From positions 1 to 30,567 of the forward strand of contig CAYIGA010000006.1 in assembly GCA_964362925.1 (NCBI GenBank): a DNA stretch of 30,567 nucleotides. The letters are read 5' to 3'. The translations under genes and the position numbers were made by a program. Origin of the DNA: JANLIQ01 sp964362925 (GTDB lineage: Bacteria; Patescibacteriota; UBA1384; 2-12-FULL-50-11). The notes under the pieces are model-generated. The model did not search any database. It saw only the letters and a list, made by a program, of their open reading frames with translations, and was not told where the DNA came from. Position 1 is the stretch's first letter. Each line of letters opens with the position of its first letter. This document shows positions 13,845 through 20,402 of the stretch, piece after piece.

Positions 13845-14066
13845 ATGTTGGAAAAAGAAGGTGTGATTGCGGTTGACGGCCTGGTTATGGAGGCTCTGCC
13901 GAACACCCAATATCGGATCGGTCTTGATAGCGGTCAAGCTGTTTTGGGATATGTCTCTGGTCGAATGCGTAAGCATCGGATCCGGATTCTCCCCGGTGAT
14001 CGTGTCTCGGTCGAGATGTCTCCCTATGATTTGACTAAGGGTCGAATCACTAAAAGACTAACCTAG
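13845..14066 (+). CDS. infA: Translation initiation factor IF-1
   Basis: A 73-aa S1/OB-fold protein that blocks the A site during initiation. GLVMEALPNTQYRIGLDSGQ, the GYVSGRMRKHRIRILPGDRV block and VEMSPYDLTKGRITKRL match IF-1 over its full length. It has a promoter of its own just upstream and probably a leaderless start. Confidence 0.96.
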   Translation: MLEKEGVIAVDGLVMEALPNTQYRIGLDSGQAVLGYVSGRMRKHRIRILPGDRVSVEMSPYDLTKGRITKRLT

Positions 14067-14081
14067 AAACAAAATAGAATT

Positions 14082-14120
14082 ATGAATAAAGAACAAAAGA
14101 TCATTTCTGTCGTCCAATGA
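14082..14120 (+). CDS. Bridging mini-ORF between infA and rpmJ (12 aa)
   Basis: MNKEQKIISVVQ, beginning 15 nt after the infA stop, with its TGA overlapping the rpmJ ATG (ATGA at 14117-14120). It fits the window-wide pattern of stop-start coupling. Confidence 0.4.
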   Translation: MNKEQKIISVVQ

Positions 14121-14230
14121 AAGTTCACTCTGGAGTTAAAAAACGTTGTCAGAAATGCAAAAATGTCCGCCGCAAGGGGGTAGTTCGGATAATCTGCGAA
14201 AATCGTCGTCACAATCAGCGACAAGGCTAA
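14117..14230 (+). CDS. rpmJ: 50S ribosomal protein L36
   Basis: A 37-aa zinc-ribbon protein. MKVHSGVKKRCQKCKNVRRK followed by GVVRIICENRRHNQRQG matches L36 end to end. Likely zinc ligands are C11, C14, C27 and H32. It sits between infA and rpsM as in most bacteria. Confidence 0.95.
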   Translation: MKVHSGVKKRCQKCKNVRRKGVVRIICENRRHNQRQG

Positions 14231-14290
14231 GAATAATAATCAATCGCCAAATTCCAATAATCAATAATGACTAATAATCAATACTTAAAA

Positions 14291-14344
14291 ATGAAATTTG
14301 ATTATTGTTTATTGGGCTTTGATTATTTGAGGTACTCCGAGTGA
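14291..14344 (+). CDS. Bridging mini-ORF between rpmJ and rpsM (17 or 25 aa)
   Basis: MKFDYCLLGFDYLRYSE, ending with a TGA that overlaps the rpsM ATG (TGATG at 14342-14346). An in-frame ATG at 14267 would add eight residues. The upstream part of the spacer (14231-14290) is AT-rich simple sequence (repeated AATAATCAAT) without other features. Confidence 0.4.
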   Translation: MKFDYCLLGFDYLRYSE

Positions 14345-14730
14345 TGCCGCGAATCGCCGGAGTTAACATTCCCGATCACAAAAGAGTTGAAATCGGCTTA
14401 AGTTATATTTATGGTTTGGGTTTATCTCAGGCTCAAACAATTTTGGGGAAATTGAAAATCAAAGAAAATCCCAAATTTAGCCAGCTGACAACCGCCCAGA
14501 TAGACCTAGTCCGGAATTATATTGAAAAAGATCTGACTGTTGAAGGCGATTTAAGACAGATGGTTCAGCAAAATATCCGTCGTCTCAAAGAAATTTCTAG
14601 TTACCGAGGTTTTCGCCATAGTCGTAGTTTGCCGGTTCACGGTCAACGGACCAAAACCAATGCTCGAACCAAACGGGGCAAGCGGGTGACCGTTGGTTCT
14701 GGTCGAAAGAAATCATCTGAAAAAACTTAA
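14344..14730 (+). CDS. rpsM: 30S ribosomal protein S13
   Basis: A 128-aa head protein contacting P-site tRNA and L5. MPRIAGVNIPDHKRVEIGLS is the S13 start. RRLKEISSYRGFRHSRSLPV and HGQRTKTNARTKRG form the basic C-terminal tail. I chose ATG 14344, which overlaps the preceding TGA. Confidence 0.96.
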   Translation: MPRIAGVNIPDHKRVEIGLSYIYGLGLSQAQTILGKLKIKENPKFSQLTTAQIDLVRNYIEKDLTVEGDLRQMVQQNIRRLKEISSYRGFRHSRSLPVHGQRTKTNARTKRGKRVTVGSGRKKSSEKT

Positions 14731-14780
14731 AAGGTAACTAAAAAGCTAGAAAAGTCAAAACTTAATATTATTAAACCAAA

Positions 14781-15170
14781 ATGGTCAACGTCGTCAAAAC
14801 CAAAAAAAAAGTCCTACCAGTCGTTGATGAAATACTGATCAGTGTTCACTCAACTTTTAATAACACCATAATTACCGCGAGCATTGTTGGTTCGGGTAAT
14901 GTCATCGGCTGGACTTCAGCGGGCCAAGCCGGATTCAAAGGGGCAAAAAAGGGAACACCGTACGCCGCGACAACGGCTATGAAAATTCTTCTAGATAAGA
15001 TAGCTGACTTTCAGCCCAAATCAATCCAGATCCAGGTAGTTGGAGCAGGAAACGGTCGCGATGCCGCCCTTCGGGCCATTGCCGGCTCGGGTTATAAGGT
15101 TAGTTCAATCGCTGACGTCACACCTTTACCGCACAACGGAACACGACAAAAGAAAGCAAGGAGAGTCTAA
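14781..15170 (+). CDS. rpsK: 30S ribosomal protein S11
   Basis: A 129-aa platform protein. ISVHSTFNNTIITASIVGSG, KGTPYAATTAMK, VVGAGNGRDAALRAIAGSG and DVTPLPHNGTRQKKARRV are S11 hallmarks. The 50-nt spacer after rpsM has no ATG and is one of the few without a bridging ORF. The TAA overlaps the rpsD ATG (TAATG). Confidence 0.96.
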   Translation: MVNVVKTKKKVLPVVDEILISVHSTFNNTIITASIVGSGNVIGWTSAGQAGFKGAKKGTPYAATTAMKILLDKIADFQPKSIQIQVVGAGNGRDAALRAIAGSGYKVSSIADVTPLPHNGTRQKKARRV

Positions 15171-15658
15171 TGTTGCAAAAACAGCAACAACGACGACGGA
15201 AAGTGACCGAATACGGCCTTCAATTGGAGGAAAAGCAAAAAACCAAACAGGCCTATGGTTTGCGGGAGAGACAGTTTCGCCTTTACTTCAGCGCCGCTGC
15301 TAAAAACCAGTCCGAAACTGGACAAACTCTTCTCCAAACTCTTGAGTCACGACTAGATAATGTTGTTTTTCGCTCGGGGCTGGCGATCAGCCGTCCCCAG
15401 GCCCGCCAACTGATCTGCCATCGTCATTTTGCTCTCAACGGCAAGCGCGTTAGTATTCCGTCAATTTTAGTTAAACCAGGCGATATCATCGAACCAAATA
15501 GTCTTAAGACGGTTCATTTCGAGGCCGAACGGGGAATCGCCCCATGGCTCGATCTTAATAAGAAGGCATTAAGGATTACAATTGATCGTTTACCGAGTGT
15601 AGCGGAGTTACCGCTGGAGTTCGACACCCAAAAGATCGTTCAGTTCTACTCGAGGTAG
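15170..15658 (+). CDS. rpsD: 30S ribosomal protein S4, N-terminally shortened
   Basis: A 162-aa primary 16S rRNA-binding protein. It aligns with E. coli S4 (about 206 aa) only from around residue 45: KVTEYGLQLEEKQKTKQAYG, then ESRLDNVVFRSGLAISRPQA, ending QFYSR. The first ~40 residues of the family, which carry a zinc site in some bacteria, are missing. The start is fixed by TAATG overlap with rpsK, so the shortening looks real rather than a missed start. Confidence 0.93.
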   Translation: MLQKQQQRRRKVTEYGLQLEEKQKTKQAYGLRERQFRLYFSAAAKNQSETGQTLLQTLESRLDNVVFRSGLAISRPQARQLICHRHFALNGKRVSIPSILVKPGDIIEPNSLKTVHFEAERGIAPWLDLNKKALRITIDRLPSVAELPLEFDTQKIVQFYSR

Positions 15659-15708
15659 ATTAGGAACAGTCGAGGTTTAAGTTTGATGTCTTAAAAGTAT
15701 CAAAATCG

Positions 15709-15737
15709 TTGATTTTTAGTGATTAAACTGATAGAAT
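15709..15737 (+). promoter_or_regulatory. Promoter for rpoA-rplQ-rplM-rpsI
   Basis: TTGATT (15709-15714), a 17-nt spacer and TAGAAT (15732-15737), followed by the Shine-Dalgarno CTGGAGG (15748-15754) 11 nt before the rpoA ATG. A small AT stem (AAAATC-GTT-GATTTT) overlaps the -35. The 107-nt spacer has no bridging ORF. Confidence 0.6.
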
Positions 15738-15765
15738 ATTTAAACAGCTGGAGGTAAAAACAATA

Positions 15766-16602
15766 ATGTCACACAAATTATCGGAAGTATCGTTAATCCA
15801 AGTCAAGGAGGATCTTGTCGAAGGCGATTTGACCCGATTTCTTATTGAACCACTTAGTCCTGGTTTTGGTCTAACTATCGGTAACGCCCTTCGCCGCGTC
15901 CTCCTGTCATCGCTCCCGGGTGCCGCCATTACCTCGATTAGAATTGACGGTATCGCCCACGAATTTTCGACTATCAAAGGCGTCAGAGAAGATGTTGTCG
16001 ATCTCATTCTTAATTTAAAACAAGTTAGGTTCAAGCTAGACGGCAGTGAGCCGCAAGTAATTGTACTCGATGTTAAGGGTCCTCACCAGGTAACCGCCGC
16101 CGATTTTAAGTGCCCAACCGGCGTTAAAGTTATCGGTAAGGGATTAAAGATTGCCGAACTTGTTTCGGGCGGCAAACTTTTACTTGAGGCGACGGTCGAA
16201 AAGGGTCGCGGTTATTTGACAACTGAAATGCGCAAAGAAGAAAAGTTGCCGATTGGTGTTATCGCCATCGACGCTACCTTTGCTCCGATCAAGCTGGTCA
16301 ATTTCGAGGTAGAAAATACCCGTGTTGGTAAAATGACCAATTTTGATAAACTCATTCTCGAGATTAAAACTGACGGTTCGATTTCGCCCCAAAAAGCGCT
16401 CGAACAATCAGCCGATATCCTAGTTGATCATTTCTCGGTTCTGGCCGGTTTGTCATCGATAGCTCCAACCGTTGCTCCAGCAGTTGTGATTGATCAGTCG
16501 GTCGAGGCCGCCGAGGTCGAAGCGTCGGCAGTCGAACCAGATGGTAAGAATGCAACTGCCAAACTAAAATCAGTCAGAGCTACCTCGACTAAAAAAGAGT
16601 AG
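15766..16602 (+). CDS. rpoA: RNA polymerase alpha subunit lacking the C-terminal domain
   Basis: A 278-aa subunit whose dimer nucleates RNA polymerase. The alpha NTD is complete: FLIEPLSPGFGLTIGNALRR followed by VLLSSLPGAAITSIRIDG near the N-terminus, and LEQSADILVDHFSVLAGL at about 206-224. After that comes only an Ala/Val/Glu then Lys-rich tail of ~45 residues. The helix-hairpin-helix alpha CTD that reads UP elements and binds activators is absent. No frameshift is evident, since rplQ begins 2 nt after the stop. Confidence 0.95.
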   Translation: MSHKLSEVSLIQVKEDLVEGDLTRFLIEPLSPGFGLTIGNALRRVLLSSLPGAAITSIRIDGIAHEFSTIKGVREDVVDLILNLKQVRFKLDGSEPQVIVLDVKGPHQVTAADFKCPTGVKVIGKGLKIAELVSGGKLLLEATVEKGRGYLTTEMRKEEKLPIGVIAIDATFAPIKLVNFEVENTRVGKMTNFDKLILEIKTDGSISPQKALEQSADILVDHFSVLAGLSSIAPTVAPAVVIDQSVEAAEVEASAVEPDGKNATAKLKSVRATSTKKE

Positions 16603-16604
16603 TC

Positions 16605-17006
16605 ATGGGGCGAGTTTTGCGTAGTCAATCTGATTTCCTCGATACCACCCGGCGCAACCAACTGACATCCTTAATTCTCTACGAAGCTATTATTACTTCC
16701 AGATTAAACGGCAAGATTTTAGTTTCATTCGCCGATCGATTTTTCAATAAAGTTAAAAAAGCCAACCTTATCGCTTCCAAATACGCTCATTCGGTTCTGA
16801 AGGACAAAAATGCTGTCAAAAAAGTTTTTGAAGAGATTCTGCCCCGCTATCAGCCGACCGCCACTAACTACGTCCGGACACTGGCAACCTCGCCAAGACG
16901 AGGAGATAACGCCAAACAGTTAGCCGTTATGCTGATTAAAGAAGCTAAAATCGAGCCGATCAAAGAAACATCGAAGTCGGCCACCGCCGTCAAAGGCGGA
17001 GCTTAG
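16605..17006 (+). CDS. rplQ: 50S ribosomal protein L17
   Basis: A 133-aa protein near the tunnel exit. RSQSDFLDTTRRNQLTSLIL, the ADRFFNKVKKA helix and FEEILPRY match L17; YVRTLATSPRRGDNAKQLAV is close to the family core. It starts 2 nt after rpoA, as in the alpha operon. Confidence 0.93.
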   Translation: MGRVLRSQSDFLDTTRRNQLTSLILYEAIITSRLNGKILVSFADRFFNKVKKANLIASKYAHSVLKDKNAVKKVFEEILPRYQPTATNYVRTLATSPRRGDNAKQLAVMLIKEAKIEPIKETSKSATAVKGGA

Positions 17007-17022
17007 TAAAGAAAATTAAATC

Positions 17023-17382
17023 ATGAACACAATCACTCGAACCGCACACAAAATTGATGCCACTGATAGGATTCTTGGTCGACTGGCGACGGAAATCGCC
17101 AACCTCCTCCGAGGCAAAAACAAGCTTGGTTTTACTAACTACCAAGATCACGGCGACGTCGTTGTCGTTAGCAACGCCGATAAAATTGTCGTTACCGGTC
17201 ATAAGTTAGACGATAAAATCTACTACACCCACTCGGCCTACCCAGGGGCCCTAAAAAGTAAACCGCTCAAAGTTATGTTGGCGACCAAACCGGAGCGGGT
17301 TATTATGCTGGCGGTCAGAAACATGCTCCCAAACAATCGTTTGCGCCAACATTGGTTGAAGCGTTTAATTTTCAAAGATTAA
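17023..17382 (+). CDS. rplM: 50S ribosomal protein L13
   Basis: A 119-aa protein that is an early assembly factor. HKIDATDRILGRLATEIANL, then LRGKNK, VVVVSNADKIVVTGHK and AVRNMLPNNRLRQHWLKRL fit L13. It is shorter than the usual ~142 aa at the C-terminus. Its TAA overlaps the rpsI ATG (TAATG). Confidence 0.94.
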   Translation: MNTITRTAHKIDATDRILGRLATEIANLLRGKNKLGFTNYQDHGDVVVVSNADKIVVTGHKLDDKIYYTHSAYPGALKSKPLKVMLATKPERVIMLAVRNMLPNNRLRQHWLKRLIFKD

Positions 17383-17765
17383 TGGCCAAAGTAGAGGCCG
17401 CCGCCTGGTATAAAGGCGTTGGTCGACGGAAGAACGCGGTCGCCCAAGTCCGCCTGACGACTGGATCTGGCCAGTTATTGCTCAACGACAAACAAATTGA
17501 CTTACCCCTTAAGCTCAAACATGTTTTGGAATTAGTCGATCGAATCGAACAGTTCGATATTTCGGTAATTGCTCGAGGCGGCGGCAAGCAGGGTCAAATT
17601 GACGCCACCGTCCTAGGTGTCGCCCGGGCTTTAGTCGAGATTAACCCCGATTGGCGTTCAACTCTCCGAAAAGGCGGTTACTTAACTCGTGACGCCCGGA
17701 TTAAAGAACGGAAGAAACCAGGCTTAAAAAAGGCTCGCAAAGCGCCACAATGGGCGAAACGGTAA
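17382..17765 (+). CDS. rpsI: 30S ribosomal protein S9
   Basis: A 127-aa protein whose C-terminal tail reaches P-site tRNA. KGVGRRKNAVAQVRLTTGSG, the ISVIARGGGKQGQIDATVLG block, LTRDARIKERKKPGLKKARK and the terminal basic QWAKR are typical (the family usually ends in KR). ATG 17382 overlaps the rplM stop. An in-frame start at 17352 lies inside rplM and is rejected. Confidence 0.96.
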   Translation: MAKVEAAAWYKGVGRRKNAVAQVRLTTGSGQLLLNDKQIDLPLKLKHVLELVDRIEQFDISVIARGGGKQGQIDATVLGVARALVEINPDWRSTLRKGGYLTRDARIKERKKPGLKKARKAPQWAKR

Positions 17766-18226
17766 GGAAACTTCCCCGCGACCAATACTTGAAGTCAATA
17801 CCAAGAAAACGTATTGCGGCTGGAGCGTTATATTTCAATTCGGCCGGCGAGTTGTTGATTGTTAAACCTAACTACCAAGAACAGTGGAATATTCCAGGCG
17901 GGGCAGGAGAAGTAAACGAATCACCACAGGAAACTTGCAGACGAGAGGTAAATGAAGAAATTGGTATATCTCAAAAATTTGATAAATTACTAGTCATTGA
18001 TCATTTATTTAACCACGAGACACTTGACGAGGCTCTCATATTCATCTTTCTCGGTGGTACGATGACCGGTAAACAGCTGAAAAAAATAAAGTTGAAAGAA
18101 GATGAACTGACCGAATATGCTTTCAAACCGATTAATAACTGTCTCTCACTTCTTGGTCCAAATATGGCAAAACGGCTTCCTTATTGTATTAATGCGATAA
18201 AGAAGAGTTTTACTGTTTTGATCTAA
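17750..18226 (+). CDS. Nudix hydrolase
   Basis: A 158-aa enzyme of the family that cleaves nucleoside diphosphates linked to another moiety. The Nudix box is complete at residues 51-73: G51-x5-E57-x7-R65-E66-V67-x-E69-E70-x-G72-I73. The WNIPGG stretch just before it is typical. The substrate cannot be told from sequence. It overlaps the rpsI end by 16 nt, so it is translated with the ribosomal operon. Confidence 0.88.
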   Translation: MGETVRKLPRDQYLKSIPRKRIAAGALYFNSAGELLIVKPNYQEQWNIPGGAGEVNESPQETCRREVNEEIGISQKFDKLLVIDHLFNHETLDEALIFIFLGGTMTGKQLKKIKLKEDELTEYAFKPINNCLSLLGPNMAKRLPYCINAIKKSFTVLI

Positions 18227-18247
18227 TATCGACATTTCTTGTCTGCC

Positions 18248-18276
18248 TTGGGAATTTTGTCCACTTCTGCTAATCT
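18248..18276 (+). promoter_or_regulatory. Possible promoter for the exonuclease operon, leaderless
   Basis: TTGGGA (18248-18253), a 17-nt spacer and TAATCT (18271-18276). The next ATG is at 18283, where transcription would be expected to start. No Shine-Dalgarno is present. Confidence 0.4.
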
Positions 18277-18282
18277 ACCTCT

Positions 18283-18990
18283 ATGGCAGAGTTAGTAGTT
18301 GATATTGAAACGATCGGAGAGAACTGGGACGAAATTGACGCCCAGACGCAGAAACTGTTGGTTGAAAGGGTTAAGCGTCAACCTAATTACTCCGAAGAAA
18401 CCGACTCGATTCAGATAGCTCAAGATAATTTGGGCCTACAGCCGTTGACCGGCCAAATTATTGTTATCGGCGCTCACGATTTAGCTAGCCATAAATCAGT
18501 CATCTGGTTTGATAACGAAGGCCAAAGTCCAGATTCGGTTGAGGATGGCGACGATAAGTATATTCCGTCTGGCGAAAAACAAATGCTCGAAAAATTTTGG
18601 GCCCTCTGCCAGCGTTACCAGACGTTTGTCACCTACAGTGGCCGCTCGTTTGATATGCCATTTTTGCTCCTTCGTTCGGCAATTCACCATCTGAAGCCGA
18701 CCAAAGACCTAATGCGGGCTCGGTATTTATACCAGCAGTCACCTGATGCCCAACACATTGATCTCTACGAGCAATTATCATTTTACGGCGCAGTTAATAA
18801 ACTCGGGGGACTGCACCTGGCCTGTCGGGCATTTGCCATTGAGACACCTAAAGACGGTAAAATTGACGGCTCTAAAATTGGCGAGTATTTTAAAGCCAAG
18901 AAATATCTGGAAATTGCTCGTTATAACGCTCGCGATCTGGCCGCCACCGGCCAACTTTACGAACGTTGGAAGGAATTTTTGAGCTTTTAA
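18283..18990 (+). CDS. 3'-5' exonuclease of the DEDDy RNase H-like (PolB-type) family
   Basis: A 235-aa predicted nuclease. Acidic residues of the DEDD fold: D7 and E9 in VVDIETIG, D124 in SGRSFDMPFL, and the YxxxD motif Y214-D218 in RYNARDL. The GRSFDMPFLLLRS and HIDLYEQLSFYG segments resemble the stand-alone PolB-like exonucleases. It may act in DNA repair or RNA trimming. It leads an operon with rbfA and tRNA synthetase genes. Confidence 0.8.
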   Translation: MAELVVDIETIGENWDEIDAQTQKLLVERVKRQPNYSEETDSIQIAQDNLGLQPLTGQIIVIGAHDLASHKSVIWFDNEGQSPDSVEDGDDKYIPSGEKQMLEKFWALCQRYQTFVTYSGRSFDMPFLLLRSAIHHLKPTKDLMRARYLYQQSPDAQHIDLYEQLSFYGAVNKLGGLHLACRAFAIETPKDGKIDGSKIGEYFKAKKYLEIARYNARDLAATGQLYERWKEFLSF

Positions 18991-19025
18991 TTAGGAAAAA
19001 ATGGCTTTTCCTCGGATATAAACCG

Positions 19026-19340
19026 ATGAATAATCGACTAGAACAATTGAGCATTGCTTATAAAAAAGCGCTTGGGGCAATCCTGATAAAAGAATTTCCT
19101 CACCAAGCCGAATTAGCGGTAGTTGATGTTTTAATTGACCCCTCGAACCAGACCGGACGAGTCTGGCTGACTGCTACTCCCGAGGTCTTAAAGGAAATGG
19201 AACAACGTCGAGGGAAGATCCAAAAACAGCTAAAAAAATATGTTTTGACTCGTTATACTCCAAAACTTAGCTTTCTACTTGATGATCAATATTTAGATCG
19301 AATCGAAAATTTGTTCGTCAAGTTGAAAGATGAAAATTAA
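19026..19340 (+). CDS. rbfA: Ribosome-binding factor A
   Basis: A 104-aa KH-type factor for late 30S maturation. The length, the start MNNRLEQLSIAYKKALGAIL, the VLKEMEQRRGKIQKQLKKYV helix and the C-terminal PKLSFLLDDQYLDRIENLF fit RbfA, which ends in a P-x-L-x-F-x-x-D segment. ATG 19026 is chosen; a TTG start at 18966 lies inside the exonuclease. It overlaps the next gene by 11 nt. Confidence 0.82.
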   Translation: MNNRLEQLSIAYKKALGAILIKEFPHQAELAVVDVLIDPSNQTGRVWLTATPEVLKEMEQRRGKIQKQLKKYVLTRYTPKLSFLLDDQYLDRIENLFVKLKDEN

Positions 19341-19701
19341 GGCTCTATTGTTTGTCATCTTTACGATCTTTTTGTTTGCTCTCGGTGTCTTGGTGACAAC
19401 GTTATTTAATGCCTCTCCTGTCACCCCAGACGCGGTGGCGATGCTTTACGTCTCCCTTTATTTGGCTTTGTTTGGCTTAATCTTCTTTTTTATCTTAATC
19501 AATATTTGTCTCCTAACTAAAGTAACTCCCGGTCCGGTAACGCTGAAAACAATCTGTCGTTTAACGCTAATTATTGATCTACTATTGGTCGCCTTACTGG
19601 CCTTAAAAGCTTACAATGTCTTGAATTGGCCGACTTCGATAATATTAGCGCTTGTCGCTTTAATTATTGGCGTCATTTTCAAGCGCCGCTCTAAATCATG
19701 A
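19330..19701 (+). CDS. Small integral membrane protein, unknown function
   Basis: A 123-aa hydrophobic protein with four likely membrane helices (about 5-25, 38-60, 77-95 and 98-117) and a basic C-terminal end (KRRSKS). No family is recognised. It overlaps rbfA by 11 nt and pheS as ATGA (19698-19701), so it is translated with them. Confidence 0.7.
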   Translation: MKIKALLFVIFTIFLFALGVLVTTLFNASPVTPDAVAMLYVSLYLALFGLIFFFILINICLLTKVTPGPVTLKTICRLTLIIDLLLVALLALKAYNVLNWPTSIILALVALIIGVIFKRRSKS

Positions 19702-20378
19702 CTGGACATCTTCACCCCTTAACTATTTTGACTGAAAAAATTATCGGTTTTTTCCAACCGTACGGTTTTGAGGTCGTCAGAGGACCAGAGATTGTGACGA
19801 CGCTTGATAACTTCGACAGTCTTAATATCCCACACGATCATCCGGCCAGAGCCGAGCATGATACTTTCTACCTTAAGGATGGTCGGATTCTCCGCTCTCA
19901 CACGACAGCCCTTTATTACCAAGCGGTCAAAGAGCGTCGACCACCAATGCGACTGCTTTTTCCCGGTCGGTGTTTTCGGAACGAATCAACCGATGCCACC
20001 CACAATAACATTTTTCACCAAATGGATGTCTTGGTGATTGATAAGGAAACCAATCTGGGCAATTTAATTGCCACCCTCCAGCAACTAATGAAATCCCTAA
20101 TCGGGCCAGAATTAGATTTTAGAATCCGTTCCAACTATTTCCCCTTTACTGAACCGTCGATAGAATTAGACGTCAAGCGTCCGGGCAGTCAGTGGTTGGA
20201 AATGCTGGGGGCAGGGATGCTTAATCCAAATGTTCTTAAATACTACGGTCTTGACCCAAATAAATACCAGGGACTGGCTGTGGGAATGGGCTTGGAGCGA
20301 ATCCTAAACGTTACCAGCGGTGTTGATGATATCCGACAGACATTATCGGGAGATTTTCGTTATTTAGGCCAATACTAA
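19698..20378 (+). CDS. pheS: Phenylalanyl-tRNA synthetase alpha subunit, short form
   Basis: A 226-aa class II catalytic core. Motifs: DNFDSLNIPHDHPARAEHDT (37-56), SHTTALYYQ, motif 2 GRCFRNESTDATHNNIFHQM (90-109), YFPFTEPSIELDV, and motif 3 GMGLERILNV. The usual N-terminal coiled coil of ~100 residues, which holds tRNA, is missing. The protein begins at the equivalent of E. coli residue ~107 (HPLT). The ATG overlaps the upstream stop, so the start is well placed. Confidence 0.93.
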   Translation: MTGHLHPLTILTEKIIGFFQPYGFEVVRGPEIVTTLDNFDSLNIPHDHPARAEHDTFYLKDGRILRSHTTALYYQAVKERRPPMRLLFPGRCFRNESTDATHNNIFHQMDVLVIDKETNLGNLIATLQQLMKSLIGPELDFRIRSNYFPFTEPSIELDVKRPGSQWLEMLGAGMLNPNVLKYYGLDPNKYQGLAVGMGLERILNVTSGVDDIRQTLSGDFRYLGQY

Positions 20379-20381
20379 ATT

Positions 20382-20402
20382 ATGTCAATATTCGTTCCAT
20401 GA
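20382..20402 (+). CDS. Bridging mini-ORF between pheS and pheT (6 aa)
   Basis: MSIFVP, starting 3 nt after the pheS stop, with TGA overlapping the pheT ATG (ATGA at 20399-20402). It is the shortest clear case of the coupling pattern and could be chance on its own. Confidence 0.35.
   Translation: MSIFVP

Noticed and set aside
15695..15720. Intrinsic terminator before rpoA
   Set aside because: The AAAATC/GATTTT stem is only A/T-rich and overlaps the rpoA -35 region, so I favour the promoter reading.
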